Positions 17,249 through 25,920 of a stretch of DNA of 64,000 nucleotides are shown piece by piece. Origin of the DNA: an uncultured Oscillospiraceae bacterium (GTDB lineage Bacteria > Bacillota > Clostridia > Oscillospirales > Ruminococcaceae). The notes beneath the pieces are model-generated. The model worked only from the letters and a program-made list of their open reading frames with translations. It made no database searches and was not told the DNA's origin. Position 1 is the first letter of the stretch, and each line of letters opens with the position of its first letter. The position numbers were made by a program, and so were the translations under genes. Where the stretch lies: contig CAJTVI010000007.1 in the NCBI GenBank assembly GCA_910579545.1, forward strand, positions 1 through 64,000, written 5' to 3'.

Positions 17249-18003
17249 CACCCAAACCTCCCGGTAATATAATCCTCTGTTCGCTGGTTTTCCGGCTGAG
17301 AAAACAGCTTTTCCGTCTCGCCATACTCGATCAGTTCCCCCAGCAGAAAGAACGCTGTGCGGTCGGAAATGCGCACCGCCTGCTGCATATTGTGGGTCAC
17401 GATGACAATAGTGTATCGCTCTTTCAGCTGTATTGCAAGCTCCTCAATTTTGGAGGTGGAGATAGGGTCGAGGGCGCTGGTGGGTTCGTCCATCAGCAAT
17501 ATCTTCGGCTCCACCGCCAGGGCACGGGCGATGCAAAGCCGCTGCTGCTGGCCCCCGGACAGTCCCAGGGCGTTCCTTTTCAGCCGGTCTTTCACCTCGT
17601 CCCAAATTGCCGCGTCCCGGAGGGAGTGCTCCACAAGGTCATCCAGCTTGGCCTTGCTTTTGACGCCGTGGGTGCGGGGGCCGTAGGCAATGTTGTCATA
17701 AATGCTCATGGGGAAAGGGTTGGGCTTTTGGAACACCATGCCGATCTCCCGGCGCAGGGCGTTCACGTCCAGGCCGGGAGCAAAAATATCCGTATCCTGA
17801 TACCGCACCTCCCCGGTGACCTTCACGCCGGGTACAAGGTCGTTCATGCGGTTCAGCGTTTTGAGAAAGGTGGACTTTCCGCAGCCGGAAGGTCCAATCA
17901 GGGCGGTGATGTTGTTCTCCGGGATCTGGATATCGATATTCTTCAATGCCTGGGCGTTGCCATACCACAGGCATAGATTTTTTGCGGTGATCGCGTTGCT
18001 CAT
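17248..18003 (-). CDS. pstB: Phosphate ABC transporter ATPase PstB
   Basis: 251 residues, normal length. Walker [10 protein letters not shown] near residue 37, signature [15 protein letters not shown] near 146, Walker [14 protein letters not shown] near 165 and the switch histidine in VTHNMQQA. The ATPase drives phosphate uptake through PstA/PstC. The longer upstream frame belongs to pstA in another phase. Start ATG 18003 overlaps the pstA stop (ATGA). Confidence 0.96.
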   Translation of the reverse strand: MSNAITAKNLCLWYGNAQALKNIDIQIPENNITALIGPSGCGKSTFLKTLNRMNDLVPGVKVTGEVRYQDTDIFAPGLDVNALRREIGMVFQKPNPFPMSIYDNIAYGPRTHGVKSKAKLDDLVEHSLRDAAIWDEVKDRLKRNALGLSGGQQQRLCIARALAVEPKILLMDEPTSALDPISTSKIEELAIQLKERYTIVIVTHNMQQAVRISDRTAFFLLGELIEYGETEKLFSQPENQRTEDYITGRFG

Positions 18004-18860
18004 AGCGCCCTCCTTTTCTTGAAATACCGGCCCGCCAGCACAGCGGACAGGTTGACCGCCAGCGTCAGCAGCATCAGAATGGCGGCGATGGCGAAGGCCA
18101 CGCCAAACTCCCCCTGCTCCTTCGCGTAGACATACAGCGCCACGGTGAGGGTGGCCCCCGGGCTGGCCAGGCCGGTAAAAAAGCCGTTCAGCGCATGGGC
18201 AAAGCCCGCCGTAAACAGCAGCGCCGCCGATTCGCCCAGCATGCGCCCCACCGACAGGATGCAGCCGGTGATGATGCCGTCCGCACAGCCGGGCAGCACC
18301 ACGGTGCGGATGACCCGCCACTTTCCGGCCCCCAGGCCAAAGGCCCCCTCCCGGTAGCTCTGGGGCACGGTTTTCAGGCTTTCTTGTGTCGTTCGCATGA
18401 TGGTGGGCAGGTTCATGATGACCAGGGTCAGCGCACCCGCCAGCAGAGAGGTCCCGAACACGCCGGCAAATGCCAGCATCCCCACAAGGCCGTAGATGAT
18501 GGAGGGGATGCCGGAGAGAGTTTCGGCTGCGTATTCGATAACAGACACCAGACGCTTATTTGCGGCGTACTCGGTCAGGTAGACCGCCGCCCCCGCCCCT
18601 ACGGGCAGGACGATCAGCAGGGCGGCAAGGATGATGTAGATGGTGTTCAGAATATCCGGCAGGATGCCAATGGTGCCCGCCAGATAGCTGGGCTTGGTGG
18701 TCAGCAGCTCCCAGGTCAGATTGGGGAGGCCCGCCGCCAGCACGAAGCCCACCAGAAACAGCGCCAGGGCGCACACCAGCAGCACCGACAGGACACACAG
18801 CAGCTTCATCGTGCCGGTATAGGCCCTCCGGAGCGGCGAGATCGGTCTGTCCAGCATCAT
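18000..18860 (-). CDS. pstA: Phosphate ABC transporter permease PstA
   Basis: 286 residues, six membrane helices. The permease loop that contacts PstB (EAA-like) is seen around [34 protein letters not shown] is the family motif shared with PstC. ATGA overlaps with pstC at its start and pstB at its end. Confidence 0.95.
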   Translation of the reverse strand: MMLDRPISPLRRAYTGTMKLLCVLSVLLVCALALFLVGFVLAAGLPNLTWELLTTKPSYLAGTIGILPDILNTIYIILAALLIVLPVGAGAAVYLTEYAANKRLVSVIEYAAETLSGIPSIIYGLVGMLAFAGVFGTSLLAGALTLVIMNLPTIMRTTQESLKTVPQSYREGAFGLGAGKWRVIRTVVLPGCADGIITGCILSVGRMLGESAALLFTAGFAHALNGFFTGLASPGATLTVALYVYAKEQGEFGVAFAIAAILMLLTLAVNLSAVLAGRYFKKRRAL

Positions 18861-19729
18861 GACCCCTCCTTGTCCCGTTTGAGGAAGAAATTCAGCGCGG
18901 CGTTGATCAGCATGATAAACAGGAACAGTACCAGGGCGATGGAGAACAGCGCCTGCCTTTGCAGGCCGCTGGAATAGGACATCTCGCTGGCCACCGCTGT
19001 GGTGAGGAAACGGACGCTCTCAAACAGCGCGGGCATATTGGCCGCGTTGCCGGACACCATCATCACCGCCATAGCTTCCCCGATGGCCCGCCCAACTCCC
19101 AGCACCACCGCCGCCGCGATGCCGCTTCGCGCCGCGGGCACGGATACCCGGAACCAGGTTTCGGTCGGGGTCGCGCCGAGGGCCAGGGAGGCGTCCTCGT
19201 ACTCCTGAGGGACTGCCTCCAGCGCCGTAATAGATACTTTGATGATGGAGGGCAGGATCATGATCGCCAAAACGATGATCGCCGCCAGCAGACTGGCCCC
19301 GTCCGGCACATGAAAGAGCCGCCGGATGCCCGGTACAAGCACCAGCATCCCCACCAGACCGTAGACCACCGAGGGAATGCCCGCCAGGAGGCTGACGGCG
19401 GATCCCGCAACGGCTTTCACCTTTGCGGGGGCCATTTTTGCCAGATACACCGCCGCGAAAAACCCTACCGGAACGCCGAACAGGATGGCCCCCGCCGTGC
19501 CGTAAACACTGGTGAGAATGAACGGGAGGATGCCGTATGAGGGCTGCGCGGCGGTGGATTCCCATCTGTCACCCAGCAAAAAAGGTAAGAGTCCGATTCG
19601 CCGGATGGCAGGGATGCCAGAGGCCACCAGATAGGCGGTAATCAGCAATACACAGCCCACCGTGACCAGCCCAAGCACCAGGAATATCCCATGGACCGCG
19701 GTTTCCAGCAGTTGCTTTTTTCGTTCCAT
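18857..19729 (-). CDS. pstC: Phosphate ABC transporter permease PstC
   Basis: 290 residues, six membrane helices, with GIPSVVYGLVGMLVLVPG and the coupling loop EAVPQEYEDASLALGATPTE. Start taken as ATG 19729 (MERKKQ), 2 nt after the pstS stop; TTG 19735 would overlap pstS by 3 nt. Neither has a strong ribosome site, so coupling to pstS translation is likely. Confidence 0.95.
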   Translation of the reverse strand: MERKKQLLETAVHGIFLVLGLVTVGCVLLITAYLVASGIPAIRRIGLLPFLLGDRWESTAAQPSYGILPFILTSVYGTAGAILFGVPVGFFAAVYLAKMAPAKVKAVAGSAVSLLAGIPSVVYGLVGMLVLVPGIRRLFHVPDGASLLAAIIVLAIMILPSIIKVSITALEAVPQEYEDASLALGATPTETWFRVSVPAARSGIAAAVVLGVGRAIGEAMAVMMVSGNAANMPALFESVRFLTTAVASEMSYSSGLQRQALFSIALVLFLFIMLINAALNFFLKRDKEGS

Positions 19730-19731
19730 GG

Positions 19732-20538
19732 TCAATTTGCCGCCACAGCGCCCGCGCCGGAGATCAGCTCCGCCGCGTCAGGGGAGATCGCGAAGTCAAA
19801 AAACTTCTGCGCCGGTTCCGAAAGGGGCGCGTCCGTTTTTGTGACCAGAACAAAGGGCCGCTGGATGACATAGCTGCCGTCCTTCACCGTGTCCTCGGTG
19901 GGGGCCACGCCGCCTACCGTGACAGCCCGAACCGTGTCCTTGACCGAGGCAAGGGAGGCGTAGCCGATGGCGTCCGGGTTTTGGGACACGGCGGTGATCA
20001 CATCGCCGGTGGAGGTCAGCTCCTGGCGGTACTGGCAAGCGTCCTCGGTGTCGGTGATGGATTCAAAGCCGTCCCTGGTTCCGCTGCCCGCCTCCCGGCC
20101 AATGAGGACGATCTCCGCGTCCTGCCCTCCCACATCCTTCCAGTTGGTGATCTTGCCGGTATATATTTTGGCGATGGTATCCACATTGAGATCGGAAACA
20201 GGGTTATCGGGGTTGACGATCACCGCGATGCCGTCATAGGCCAGAATGGTTTCCGTCAGGCCGCTGCTTTTCTCATCTTCCTTTAGGGCACGGCTGGAAA
20301 GGCCGATGTCGCAGCGTCCCTCCTGCACCGCCTGGATGCCCGAGCCGGAGCCGGTGGGGTTGTAGGTAAAGGCCACGCCGCTGTTCTGCGCCTCAAACGC
20401 TTCGCCCAGCGCGCCGATCACCTTCTCCATCGAGGTGGAGCCATCGGTGGTGACAGCGCCGGACGTTTTCTGCGCGCACCCGGCCATGACCGACAGGGCC
20501 AGCGCGGCGGCCAGCATAAGGCTTGCAAATTTTTTCAT
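19732..20538 (-). CDS. pstS: Phosphate-binding lipoprotein PstS
   Basis: 268 residues. A lipoprotein signal peptide ends in the lipobox VMAGC (Cys near 21), so it is anchored outside the membrane. Phosphate-binding loops DGSTSMEKVIGALGEAF, NPTGSGSGIQAVQEG and REAGSGTRDGFES are all present. It captures phosphate for PstCAB. Start ATG 20538 follows AAGGGGGAA; the frame open to 20724 covers the promoter. First gene of the seven-gene operon. Confidence 0.95.
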   Translation of the reverse strand: MKKFASLMLAAALALSVMAGCAQKTSGAVTTDGSTSMEKVIGALGEAFEAQNSGVAFTYNPTGSGSGIQAVQEGRCDIGLSSRALKEDEKSSGLTETILAYDGIAVIVNPDNPVSDLNVDTIAKIYTGKITNWKDVGGQDAEIVLIGREAGSGTRDGFESITDTEDACQYRQELTSTGDVITAVSQNPDAIGYASLASVKDTVRAVTVGGVAPTEDTVKDGSYVIQRPFVLVTKTDAPLSEPAQKFFDFAISPDAAELISGAGAVAAN

Positions 20539-20575
20539 GGTTTTTATTCCCCCTTCGATTTTTGACTGCAAAAAA

Positions 20576-20630
20576 AGGATACCGCTGTCCTGTAAAAACC
20601 AAAAGGCAGATTTTGTAAAATCAAGGTAAA
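20576..20630 (-). promoter_or_regulatory. PhoP-box-like promoter of the pst/pho operon
   Basis: Read on the minus strand, TTTACC and TTTACA are 11 bp apart (20625-20630 and 20614-20619), and a further TTTACA lies 23 bp on (20591-20596). This is the repeat spacing of Gram-positive PhoP boxes. A -10 (TATCCT, 20576-20581) follows with no good -35, as expected for an activator-dependent promoter. Predicted to switch on at low phosphate. Confidence 0.65.
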
Positions 20631-20664
20631 ATCGCCGCGCTGATGCCAAGAGTTGGGGCAGATC

Positions 20665-20707
20665 AAAAAACGTGGCAAAACCACTCGCAAAGAATGGTTT
20701 TGCCACG
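20665..20707 (-). terminator. Rho-independent terminator after the methyltransferase gene
   Basis: A perfect 13-bp stem (CGTGGCAAAACCA / TGGTTTTGCCACG) with an 11-nt loop, followed on the minus strand by TTTTTT. It insulates the pst promoter from the gene upstream. Confidence 0.85.
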
Positions 20708-20777
20708 CCGGGCGCCCGTTCCAAACAAGCGCCGTCTTTTTCGCACGCCTGGGCCGCCCTCTCAGCCGCCGCCCTGT

Positions 20778-20817
20778 CCCGCCGCCTCCACCCGCAGCGC
20801 CGCGCGGGCGGGCAGGC
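20778..20817. repeat. 40-bp direct repeat, left copy
   Basis: Identical over 40 bp to 21792-21831. Begins CCCGCCGCCTCCACCCGCAG. It lies just past the 3' end of the AT-rich methyltransferase gene. In the NusG-II frame this copy would encode the same C-terminus ending VEAAG, then QGGG and a stop. Confidence 0.85.
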
Positions 20818-20852
20818 GGGCAGCGGTTTTCCCTTATGCGGTTTTCAAATTA

Positions 20853-21506
20853 TCATTTGAAAAGATCCACCACGATCGACATTGCCCTGTAAGGGTTCTG
20901 AACCCTTGGGTCATGATCCGGCGTCCGTTTCACATAGCCTTTTGTATAGTCGATCTTTTTTGTGACCGAATTGTCGTTTTCATCATAGTAGTGATAAAAC
21001 TCATACTCTTTAAAATTTGTCTTTTCGATCAGCGAGCGTACCTTTTCATAGGTAGGGAACCACACATGCCCTCCCCCTGTTACTTTCCCATCCTTATATC
21101 TGCTGCGTCTGCCGCCGCCCGCATCAAAGATGATATTTCCGTTTTCATCCTTTACACTTCTGTCGCGCAGAAGGTCGCAGCCATAATCCGGCACGGAAAG
21201 CCGGAAATACGCTCCTTTTTTCAATACCCTGTATATCTCATTGATCACATCAACCAGTTGGTCGTATTCAATATGCTCAAACACGTCCTCTGCCTGGTAT
21301 GCGTCAACGCTGTTGTCGGGGAGCGGATAGGGCGCACATATATTATGCCATATCGTTCTTTTATTGGCCCTTCTGATAGACAGCCCCACAATGCCGTCTA
21401 TATCATACTCCTTCTGCCCGGGAATATCGCCCGCGTACAGGAAGATTCTGTCCCAATCCTTGATATCGTCAAAGGTCAACCATATGATTTTGTTAAACAC
21501 TTTCAT
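20853..21506 (-). CDS. SAM-dependent methyltransferase-like protein
   Basis: 217 residues resembling class I methyltransferases of the Methyltransf_11/4 kind: YPLPDNSVDAYQAEDVFEHI (about 61-80) and EIYRVLKKGAYFRLSVPDYG (about 90-110) match the motif IV-V region, but the glycine-rich SAM-binding motif I is not obvious near the N-terminus, so function is uncertain. Base composition is clearly lower in GC than its neighbours. It has its own promoter (21572-21600) and terminator, and a 40-bp direct repeat on each side, which suggests recent acquisition. Start ATG 21506 follows GGAAAGGG. Confidence 0.75.
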   Translation of the reverse strand: MKVFNKIIWLTFDDIKDWDRIFLYAGDIPGQKEYDIDGIVGLSIRRANKRTIWHNICAPYPLPDNSVDAYQAEDVFEHIEYDQLVDVINEIYRVLKKGAYFRLSVPDYGCDLLRDRSVKDENGNIIFDAGGGRRSRYKDGKVTGGGHVWFPTYEKVRSLIEKTNFKEYEFYHYYDENDNSVTKKIDYTKGYVKRTPDHDPRVQNPYRAMSIVVDLFK

Positions 21507-21571
21507 TTTTAATCCCTTTCCTGTAAACAGCACAAAGTTGAAAGGGCCAAAAAAGAGGCCTTTTCGGATAA

Positions 21572-21600
21572 AGTCTACCGGACTTTGTGCGGCTTGTCAA
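21572..21600 (-). promoter_or_regulatory. Promoter of the methyltransferase-like gene
   Basis: TTGACA and TAGACT with a 17-bp spacer on the minus strand, about 65 bp upstream of the start. A small hairpin with GGCC stems lies in the leader at 21541-21565. Nothing else is seen between here and 21787. Confidence 0.7.
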
Positions 21601-21787
21601 GCTGTTTTGTACAAAAGCCCGCCGGGAACAGGCGGGCGGTTTGAGACCGCTGAAAGAGCAATAGACCGTAAAATTTTATCCGGCATATTTCCCGGTTTTT
21701 TATACTTCACACCACAATGGGGTCATTCCCCCTGTGGCGGGGCATGCATGATCGTCCTTTTTCTGAGACGGCGGGCAGGCCTTTGGC

Positions 21788-22192
21788 TCACCCCGCCGCC
21801 TCCACCCGCAGCGCCGCGCGGGCGGGCAGGCAGGCGGCCCAGTCCCCCTCGGCCGAGAGCCAGCCAAAGCCCTCGCAGGTGTGGTCCGGGCAGGGGGAGT
21901 CCACAAACCGGACGCGCCCGCCTGCCACCTCTAAGTGGATGGTATACCCCACCGCCGCAATATCATATCGGGCGTCCTTGTCCAGCGGCAGCACCTGCTC
22001 GGCCTGCGCCGCCCCCTCGCCCACCGTGAGCACCGCCTGCACCCGCGGGCCGGTCCTTCCCAGCGCCCGCAGCCCCAGCAGGGCCAGGGCCAGCGCGGCC
22101 ACCGCCGCCGCAAACAGCAGGTTCTTGCGCCAGACGGCCATCGGCCGCCGGGGCGGGTCTGGATTTTTGGGCGCTGGCTGTGCCGGGCGCAT
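21788..22192 (-). CDS. NusG domain II-containing protein
   Basis: 134 residues: a proline-rich N-terminus, one membrane helix (about 21-40), then an extracytoplasmic NusG_II domain with the conserved DSPCPDHTCEGFGWLS near residues 92-107 and a matching C-terminal cysteine (AACLPARA). The family is common in Clostridia, often near Rnf or FMN-binding genes, as here (rnf starts 2.4 kb away); its role is not established. Start ATG 22192 follows GGAAGGGAG. The last 40 bp of the gene are duplicated beyond the methyltransferase gene. Confidence 0.85.
   Translation of the reverse strand: MRPAQPAPKNPDPPRRPMAVWRKNLLFAAAVAALALALLGLRALGRTGPRVQAVLTVGEGAAQAEQVLPLDKDARYDIAAVGYTIHLEVAGGRVRFVDSPCPDHTCEGFGWLSAEGDWAACLPARAALRVEAAG
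21792..21831. repeat. 40-bp direct repeat, right copy (3' end of NusG-II gene)
   Basis: Partner of 20778-20817; the two are 1,014 bp apart and bracket the methyltransferase gene. This copy encodes the last residues of the NusG-II protein (RAALRVEAAG). Confidence 0.85.
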
Positions 22193-22266
22193 GCCGCCAT
22201 CTCCCTTCCGTTTGGATAAACCGCGTTGCCCGGCGGGCCGGGCGATGCTTTTTATGCGCAAAGAGC

Positions 22267-22400
22267 CGTCCCCCCTCGTCGGCCGCCGGCCGGGTGCGTG
22301 GGAGCAGTCTCTCAAGGCAACAGGACCCCTGCCCCGAAAGCCTTTCGAGACTCTCCCCCGCGCCCTGCCCTGGTACCGCAAAACTCCTTGAAATGGACGC
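22267..22400. repeat. Dispersed imperfect palindrome, copy 3
   Basis: Inverted relative to copies 1 and 2. Contains GGGAGCAGTCTCTCAAGGCA and the opposite arm with CTTTCGAGACTCTCCC, ending in AAATGGACGC. Lies between the divergent NusG-II and dipeptidase genes. The outer left end is poorly conserved. Confidence 0.75.
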
Positions 22401-22439
22401 TCCTGCTTTTTTATAAGTATAGCAAAAAAACCGCCCGGG

Positions 22440-22448
22440 TGGTATAAT
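22440..22448 (+). promoter_or_regulatory. Extended -10 promoter of the dipeptidase gene
   Basis: TGGTATAAT, a full extended -10, about 57 bp upstream of the start codon; no clear -35. Confidence 0.55.
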
Positions 22449-22505
22449 ACAAACAACAAAACATCGGCGGGCGGCCGTGCCGCCCGGAAAGGGGCTTGAT
22501 CTTCC

Positions 22506-23891
22506 ATGCAGCAGTGGGAACAGGCAATCGACACATTTATTGCGCAGAACGAGCAGAACATCCTGCGGGACATTGGGCGGCTGGTGGCGGTGCCCAGCGT
22601 ACAGGGCCAGCCCGCGCCCGGCGCGCCGTTTGGCCCGGGGCCGAAGGCGGCGCTGGAAAAGGCGCTGGAGATCGCGGCCGAGCTGGGCCTTGCGGTGCGA
22701 AACTGTGAGGACCGGATCGGCTGGGCCGAGCTGCCGGGCGCCGAGCCGGGCAAATACATCGCCACCATCACCCATCTGGACGTGGTGCCCACCGGCAACG
22801 GCTGGGACGCCGACCCCTTTGTGATGCGCCAGCGGGAGGGCTGGATCCTGGGCCGCGGCGTGGCCGACGACAAGGGCCCCAGCGTTTTGTGCCTGTACGC
22901 CCTGCGCTTTTTAAAGGAGCAGGGCCTGCCGCTGCGCTATGGGGTGCGGGCGCTGCTGGGCACCAACGAGGAGACCGGCATGGCCGACGTGGACTATTAC
23001 CTTGAGAACTACCCCGCCCCGGCCTTTTGCTTTTCGCCGGACGCCGAGTTCCCGGTGTGCAACGGCGAAAAGGGCCACTACGGCGCAAACCTGGTAAGTC
23101 CGGTGTGCGCCGGGGATATCCTGGACTTTACGGGCGGCTTTGCCCCCAACGCGGTGCCGGACGAGGCCAGCGCCCTTGTGAGGGCCGACCTTGCCGCCCT
23201 GCCCCCGGCCCCCGGCATCACCCTTGCGGCCGAGGGGGAGGCGGTGCGGGTATCCGGCCACGGCAAGGCCGGCCACGCCTCGATGCCCGAGGGCACGGTA
23301 AACGCCATTGGGCTGGTGGTAGACTACCTGCTGGCAAACGGCATTGGCAACGAGGCCGAGCGGGCCTGCCTGGCGGTGCTGCAAAAGCTGCATGCCGCCT
23401 CCGACGGCAGCGCCCTGGGCGCTGCGGCGGACGACGGGCGTTTTTCGCCCCTGACCATCATCGGCGGCACCATCAAGATGGAGGGCGGGCGGATCGTCCA
23501 GTCGGTGGACAGCCGCTATCCCACCAACACCAACGCCGACATCCTCACCCGCCAGCTGGCCGCGGCGGCCGCCGGCGCCATGACGGTGGAGGACGTGCAC
23601 ACCAACGTGCCCTTTTATATCGAGCCGGACGCCGCGCCCATCCGCACCCTGATCGACACCTACAACGAGGTGACCGGCGAGAACGCCAAGCCCTTTACCA
23701 TGGGCGGCGGCACCTACGCGCGGCACTTCCCGCTGGCGGTGAGCTTTGGCCCCGAGCGGCAGGGCCAGGCCCTGCCCGGCTTTGCCGGCCCGATGCACGG
23801 GGCCAACGAGGGGGCCGAGATCCGCGCCATGCTCGAGGCGCTGAAGATTTATATCCTGGCTTTGGGCCGGCTTGAGGCGCTGGAACTGTAA
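22506..23891 (+). CDS. M20 family dipeptidase (PepV/Sapep type)
   Basis: 461 residues. Metal ligands of the M20 fold are in place: His90 in THLDVVPTG, bridging Asp121 in GRGVADDKGP, catalytic Glu155 in TNEETG, a later Asp in SPDAEFPV, and a C-terminal His in GPMHGANE. Close to the Sapep/PepV cytoplasmic dipeptidases, which cleave dipeptides such as beta-Ala-His with Zn2+ or Mn2+. AAAGGGG lies 11 nt before the ATG. Monocistronic: promoter at 22440 and terminator at 23982. Confidence 0.92.
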   Translation: MQQWEQAIDTFIAQNEQNILRDIGRLVAVPSVQGQPAPGAPFGPGPKAALEKALEIAAELGLAVRNCEDRIGWAELPGAEPGKYIATITHLDVVPTGNGWDADPFVMRQREGWILGRGVADDKGPSVLCLYALRFLKEQGLPLRYGVRALLGTNEETGMADVDYYLENYPAPAFCFSPDAEFPVCNGEKGHYGANLVSPVCAGDILDFTGGFAPNAVPDEASALVRADLAALPPAPGITLAAEGEAVRVSGHGKAGHASMPEGTVNAIGLVVDYLLANGIGNEAERACLAVLQKLHAASDGSALGAAADDGRFSPLTIIGGTIKMEGGRIVQSVDSRYPTNTNADILTRQLAAAAAGAMTVEDVHTNVPFYIEPDAAPIRTLIDTYNEVTGENAKPFTMGGGTYARHFPLAVSFGPERQGQALPGFAGPMHGANEGAEIRAMLEALKIYILALGRLEALEL

Positions 23892-23981
23892 GGGGCTTTG
23901 CGCGGCGGCGCCGGCGGCCGGAGCAACAAGGCCAAAAGCGGCAGCGCCAGCCTTGGCTTTAGGCGGCCGTTTAAACGATGC

Positions 23982-24022
23982 AAAAGGGCCCTGCGCTTTC
24001 AGCGGCGCAGGGCCCTTTTTTT
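23982..24022. terminator. Bidirectional terminator
   Basis: A strong stem AAAGGGCCCTGCGC / GCGCAGGGCCCTTT followed by T7 on the plus strand; the complement also ends in a short T-run. Serves the dipeptidase gene (+) and the small membrane protein gene (-). Confidence 0.85.
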
Positions 24023-24081
24023 GCTTTGCACGGCAGGCCGTGCCGCCGGGCCGGGCATCGCCCGCCCATGCGGCGCGGCGG

Positions 24082-24222
24082 TCAAAACGGGATCTCGTCC
24101 TCGTCGTGGTCGTAGATCGAGATGTATTCCGGGCGCTGCTCCTTTTCCAGCAGCAGGGCCACGGCCGCAGCCACGGCCGACAGCGCGGCGATCACCGCAA
24201 GCAGTTTTACCAGCAGTTTCAT
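24082..24222 (-). CDS. Small single-pass membrane protein
   Basis: 46 residues: one N-terminal membrane helix (about 4-25) and an acidic C-terminal tail ending DHDEDEIPF. Family not recognised with certainty. Start ATG 24222 has AGAGGTGG at 6 nt; the frame open to 24345 crosses the promoter. Own promoter at 24301-24330. Divergent from rnfC. Confidence 0.7.
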   Translation of the reverse strand: MKLLVKLLAVIAALSAVAAAVALLLEKEQRPEYISIYDHDEDEIPF

Positions 24223-24300
24223 GCAGGCCACCTCTTCTTTCTCAAAAAGCGCTCCGCCGGGCTGGCAGGTTTTGCAGCCCGGCCCGGTGTGTCTGTGTAT

Positions 24301-24330
24301 AGTATACCACACCCGGCCCGGCCATGCAAA
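24301..24330 (-). promoter_or_regulatory. Promoter of the small membrane protein gene
   Basis: Minus strand TTTGCA and TATACT with 18 bp between and TGG before the -10. Confidence 0.55.
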
Positions 24331-24373
24331 CCGGGTTTGGCGCATCCCCCTCCCGGCAGCCCGCCCCGGGATT

Positions 24374-24391
24374 TTGTTATTTATTTCACAA
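24374..24391. promoter_or_regulatory. Possible Rex (NADH/NAD+) operator
   Basis: TTGTTATTTATTTCACAA matches the 18-bp Rex consensus (TTGTTAA, four bases, TTAACAA) at 12 of 14 defined positions. Rex is known to control rnf and fermentation genes in Clostridia. The site is ~62 bp upstream of the -35 of the rnf promoter, farther than ideal for direct repression, so this is tentative. Confidence 0.35.
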
Positions 24392-24452
24392 TTTTTGCGG
24401 GTGCATCGGGCAATTTTTTGTCAAAACAGTGGCTTTTTCCTCCTTTCCACAG

Positions 24453-24482
24453 TTGACTGTGTAAGGCAAGATGTTATAGAAT
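24453..24482 (+). promoter_or_regulatory. Promoter of the rnf operon
   Basis: TTGACT (24453-24458) with TATAGA 16 bp on (24475) or TAGAAT 18 bp on (24477-24482). A 100-nt leader precedes rnfC, with no other feature seen. Confidence 0.6.
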
Positions 24483-24582
24483 ATGTATGTATGGGCAGCC
24501 GCAAACTGCGCGTTTATTTTTTCGCGGCGCGGCGCGGGGCGGCGCTGCCCAAAGTTTATGGAAATGGGGGATCGTTCAATCC

Positions 24583-25920
24583 ATGTTCAAGAAGCTGAAA
24601 CGTTCGGCCCTTGGCGCCGGCGTACCCCATGAGAAGGTCACGGCGGGCATGGCCACGGTAACCATGCCGGTGCCAAGCAAGCTGGTCCTTCCCATGTCGC
24701 AGCATATTGGCGCGCCCTGTCAGCCCGTGGTAAAAAAGGGCGATACGGTGCATGTTGGCAGCCTTGTGGGCCAGGCCGGCGGCTTTGTGAGCGCCAATAT
24801 CTACTCGGGCGTGTCCGGCACGGTGGCCGGCATCGAGACGGTGACCTATCCCACCGGCCAGCGGGTGCAGGCGGTGGTGATCACGCCGGACGGCGCACAG
24901 ACGCCCGACCCCGGCATCCAGCCCCCGGTGGTTACCGACAAGGCCAGCTTTATCAAGGCGGTGCAGGCCTGCGGCCTGGTGGGCCTGGGCGGCGCGGGCT
25001 TCCCCGCGGCGGTCAAGCTGAGCCCGGCCACCAAGGTGGACACCCTGGTGATCAATGGGGCCGAGTGCGAGCCCTACCTCACCCCCGACACCCGGGAGTT
25101 TTTGGAGTGCAGCGAGACGGTGATGAGCGGCATCGAGGCCGTGATGAAGTATCTGGAGATCCCGAACTGCATCATTGGCATCGAGCGCAACAAGCCCGAG
25201 TGCATCGACCTGATGGCCAGCCTTGTGCAGGGCACCAAGGGGGTCTCGGTAAAGCCGCTGCCCAGCCGCTATCCCCAGGGCGCCGAGAAAAACCTGATCG
25301 AGAACACCACCGGGCGGGAGGTGCCCGAGATGGTGTACGGCGAAAAGCCGCGCCCGGGCCTGCCGGCCGACGTGGGGGTCATCGTGATGAACGTGACCAG
25401 CGTTTCGACCATCGGCAAGTTCCTTAAAACCGGCATGCCGCTGATCTCCAAGCGGGTCACGGTGGACGGCGACGCAGCGGCCAAGCCCCAGAACGTGGAG
25501 GCGCTGATCGGCACCCCGCTGGAGGAGATCATCGCCTTTGCGGGCGGGGTCAAGGAGGGTGTCACCCTGGGCAAGGTGCTGTGCGGCGGCCCGATGATGG
25601 GCACCGCGATGGCAGATCTTACCTTCCCGCTGCTCAAGCAGAACAACGGCCTTTTGCTCTTCAGCAAGGAAAAGGCCGACCTGCCCGAGCCCGGCCCCTG
25701 CATCCGCTGCGGCCGCTGCATCAACGGCTGCCCCATGGGCCTTGCCCCGGTGCAGATCGCGGGCGCCTACAACCGGCGGGATCTGGACGAGCTGAACAAG
25801 CTTAACCTGGGGCTGTGCGTTTTGTGCGGCACCTGCACCTTTGTCTGCCCGGCCAAGCGCCCGGTGACCCAGACCATGAGCCTGGCCAAGGCATTCCAGA
25901 GAACGGGAGGGAAAAAGTAA
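24583..25920 (+). CDS. rnfC: Rnf complex subunit RnfC
   Basis: 445 residues. N-terminal barrel-sandwich domain, NADH/FMN-binding region with GLGGAGFPAAVKL near residue 140, and two [4Fe-4S] ferredoxin motifs near the end (CIRCGRCINGCP and CVLCGTCTFVCP). RnfC is the peripheral NADH-linked subunit of the ferredoxin:NAD+ oxidoreductase that pumps Na+ or H+. Start taken at ATG 24583 (MFKKLKRSA); an in-frame ATG at 24487 would add residues not typical of the family. First gene of rnfCDGEAB. Confidence 0.95.
   Translation: MFKKLKRSALGAGVPHEKVTAGMATVTMPVPSKLVLPMSQHIGAPCQPVVKKGDTVHVGSLVGQAGGFVSANIYSGVSGTVAGIETVTYPTGQRVQAVVITPDGAQTPDPGIQPPVVTDKASFIKAVQACGLVGLGGAGFPAAVKLSPATKVDTLVINGAECEPYLTPDTREFLECSETVMSGIEAVMKYLEIPNCIIGIERNKPECIDLMASLVQGTKGVSVKPLPSRYPQGAEKNLIENTTGREVPEMVYGEKPRPGLPADVGVIVMNVTSVSTIGKFLKTGMPLISKRVTVDGDAAAKPQNVEALIGTPLEEIIAFAGGVKEGVTLGKVLCGGPMMGTAMADLTFPLLKQNNGLLLFSKEKADLPEPGPCIRCGRCINGCPMGLAPVQIAGAYNRRDLDELNKLNLGLCVLCGTCTFVCPAKRPVTQTMSLAKAFQRTGGKK

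Noticed and set aside
22192-22873. Longer NusG-II protein starting at 22873
   Set aside because: The extension runs through repeat copy 3 and into the dipeptidase gene; no ribosome site there.
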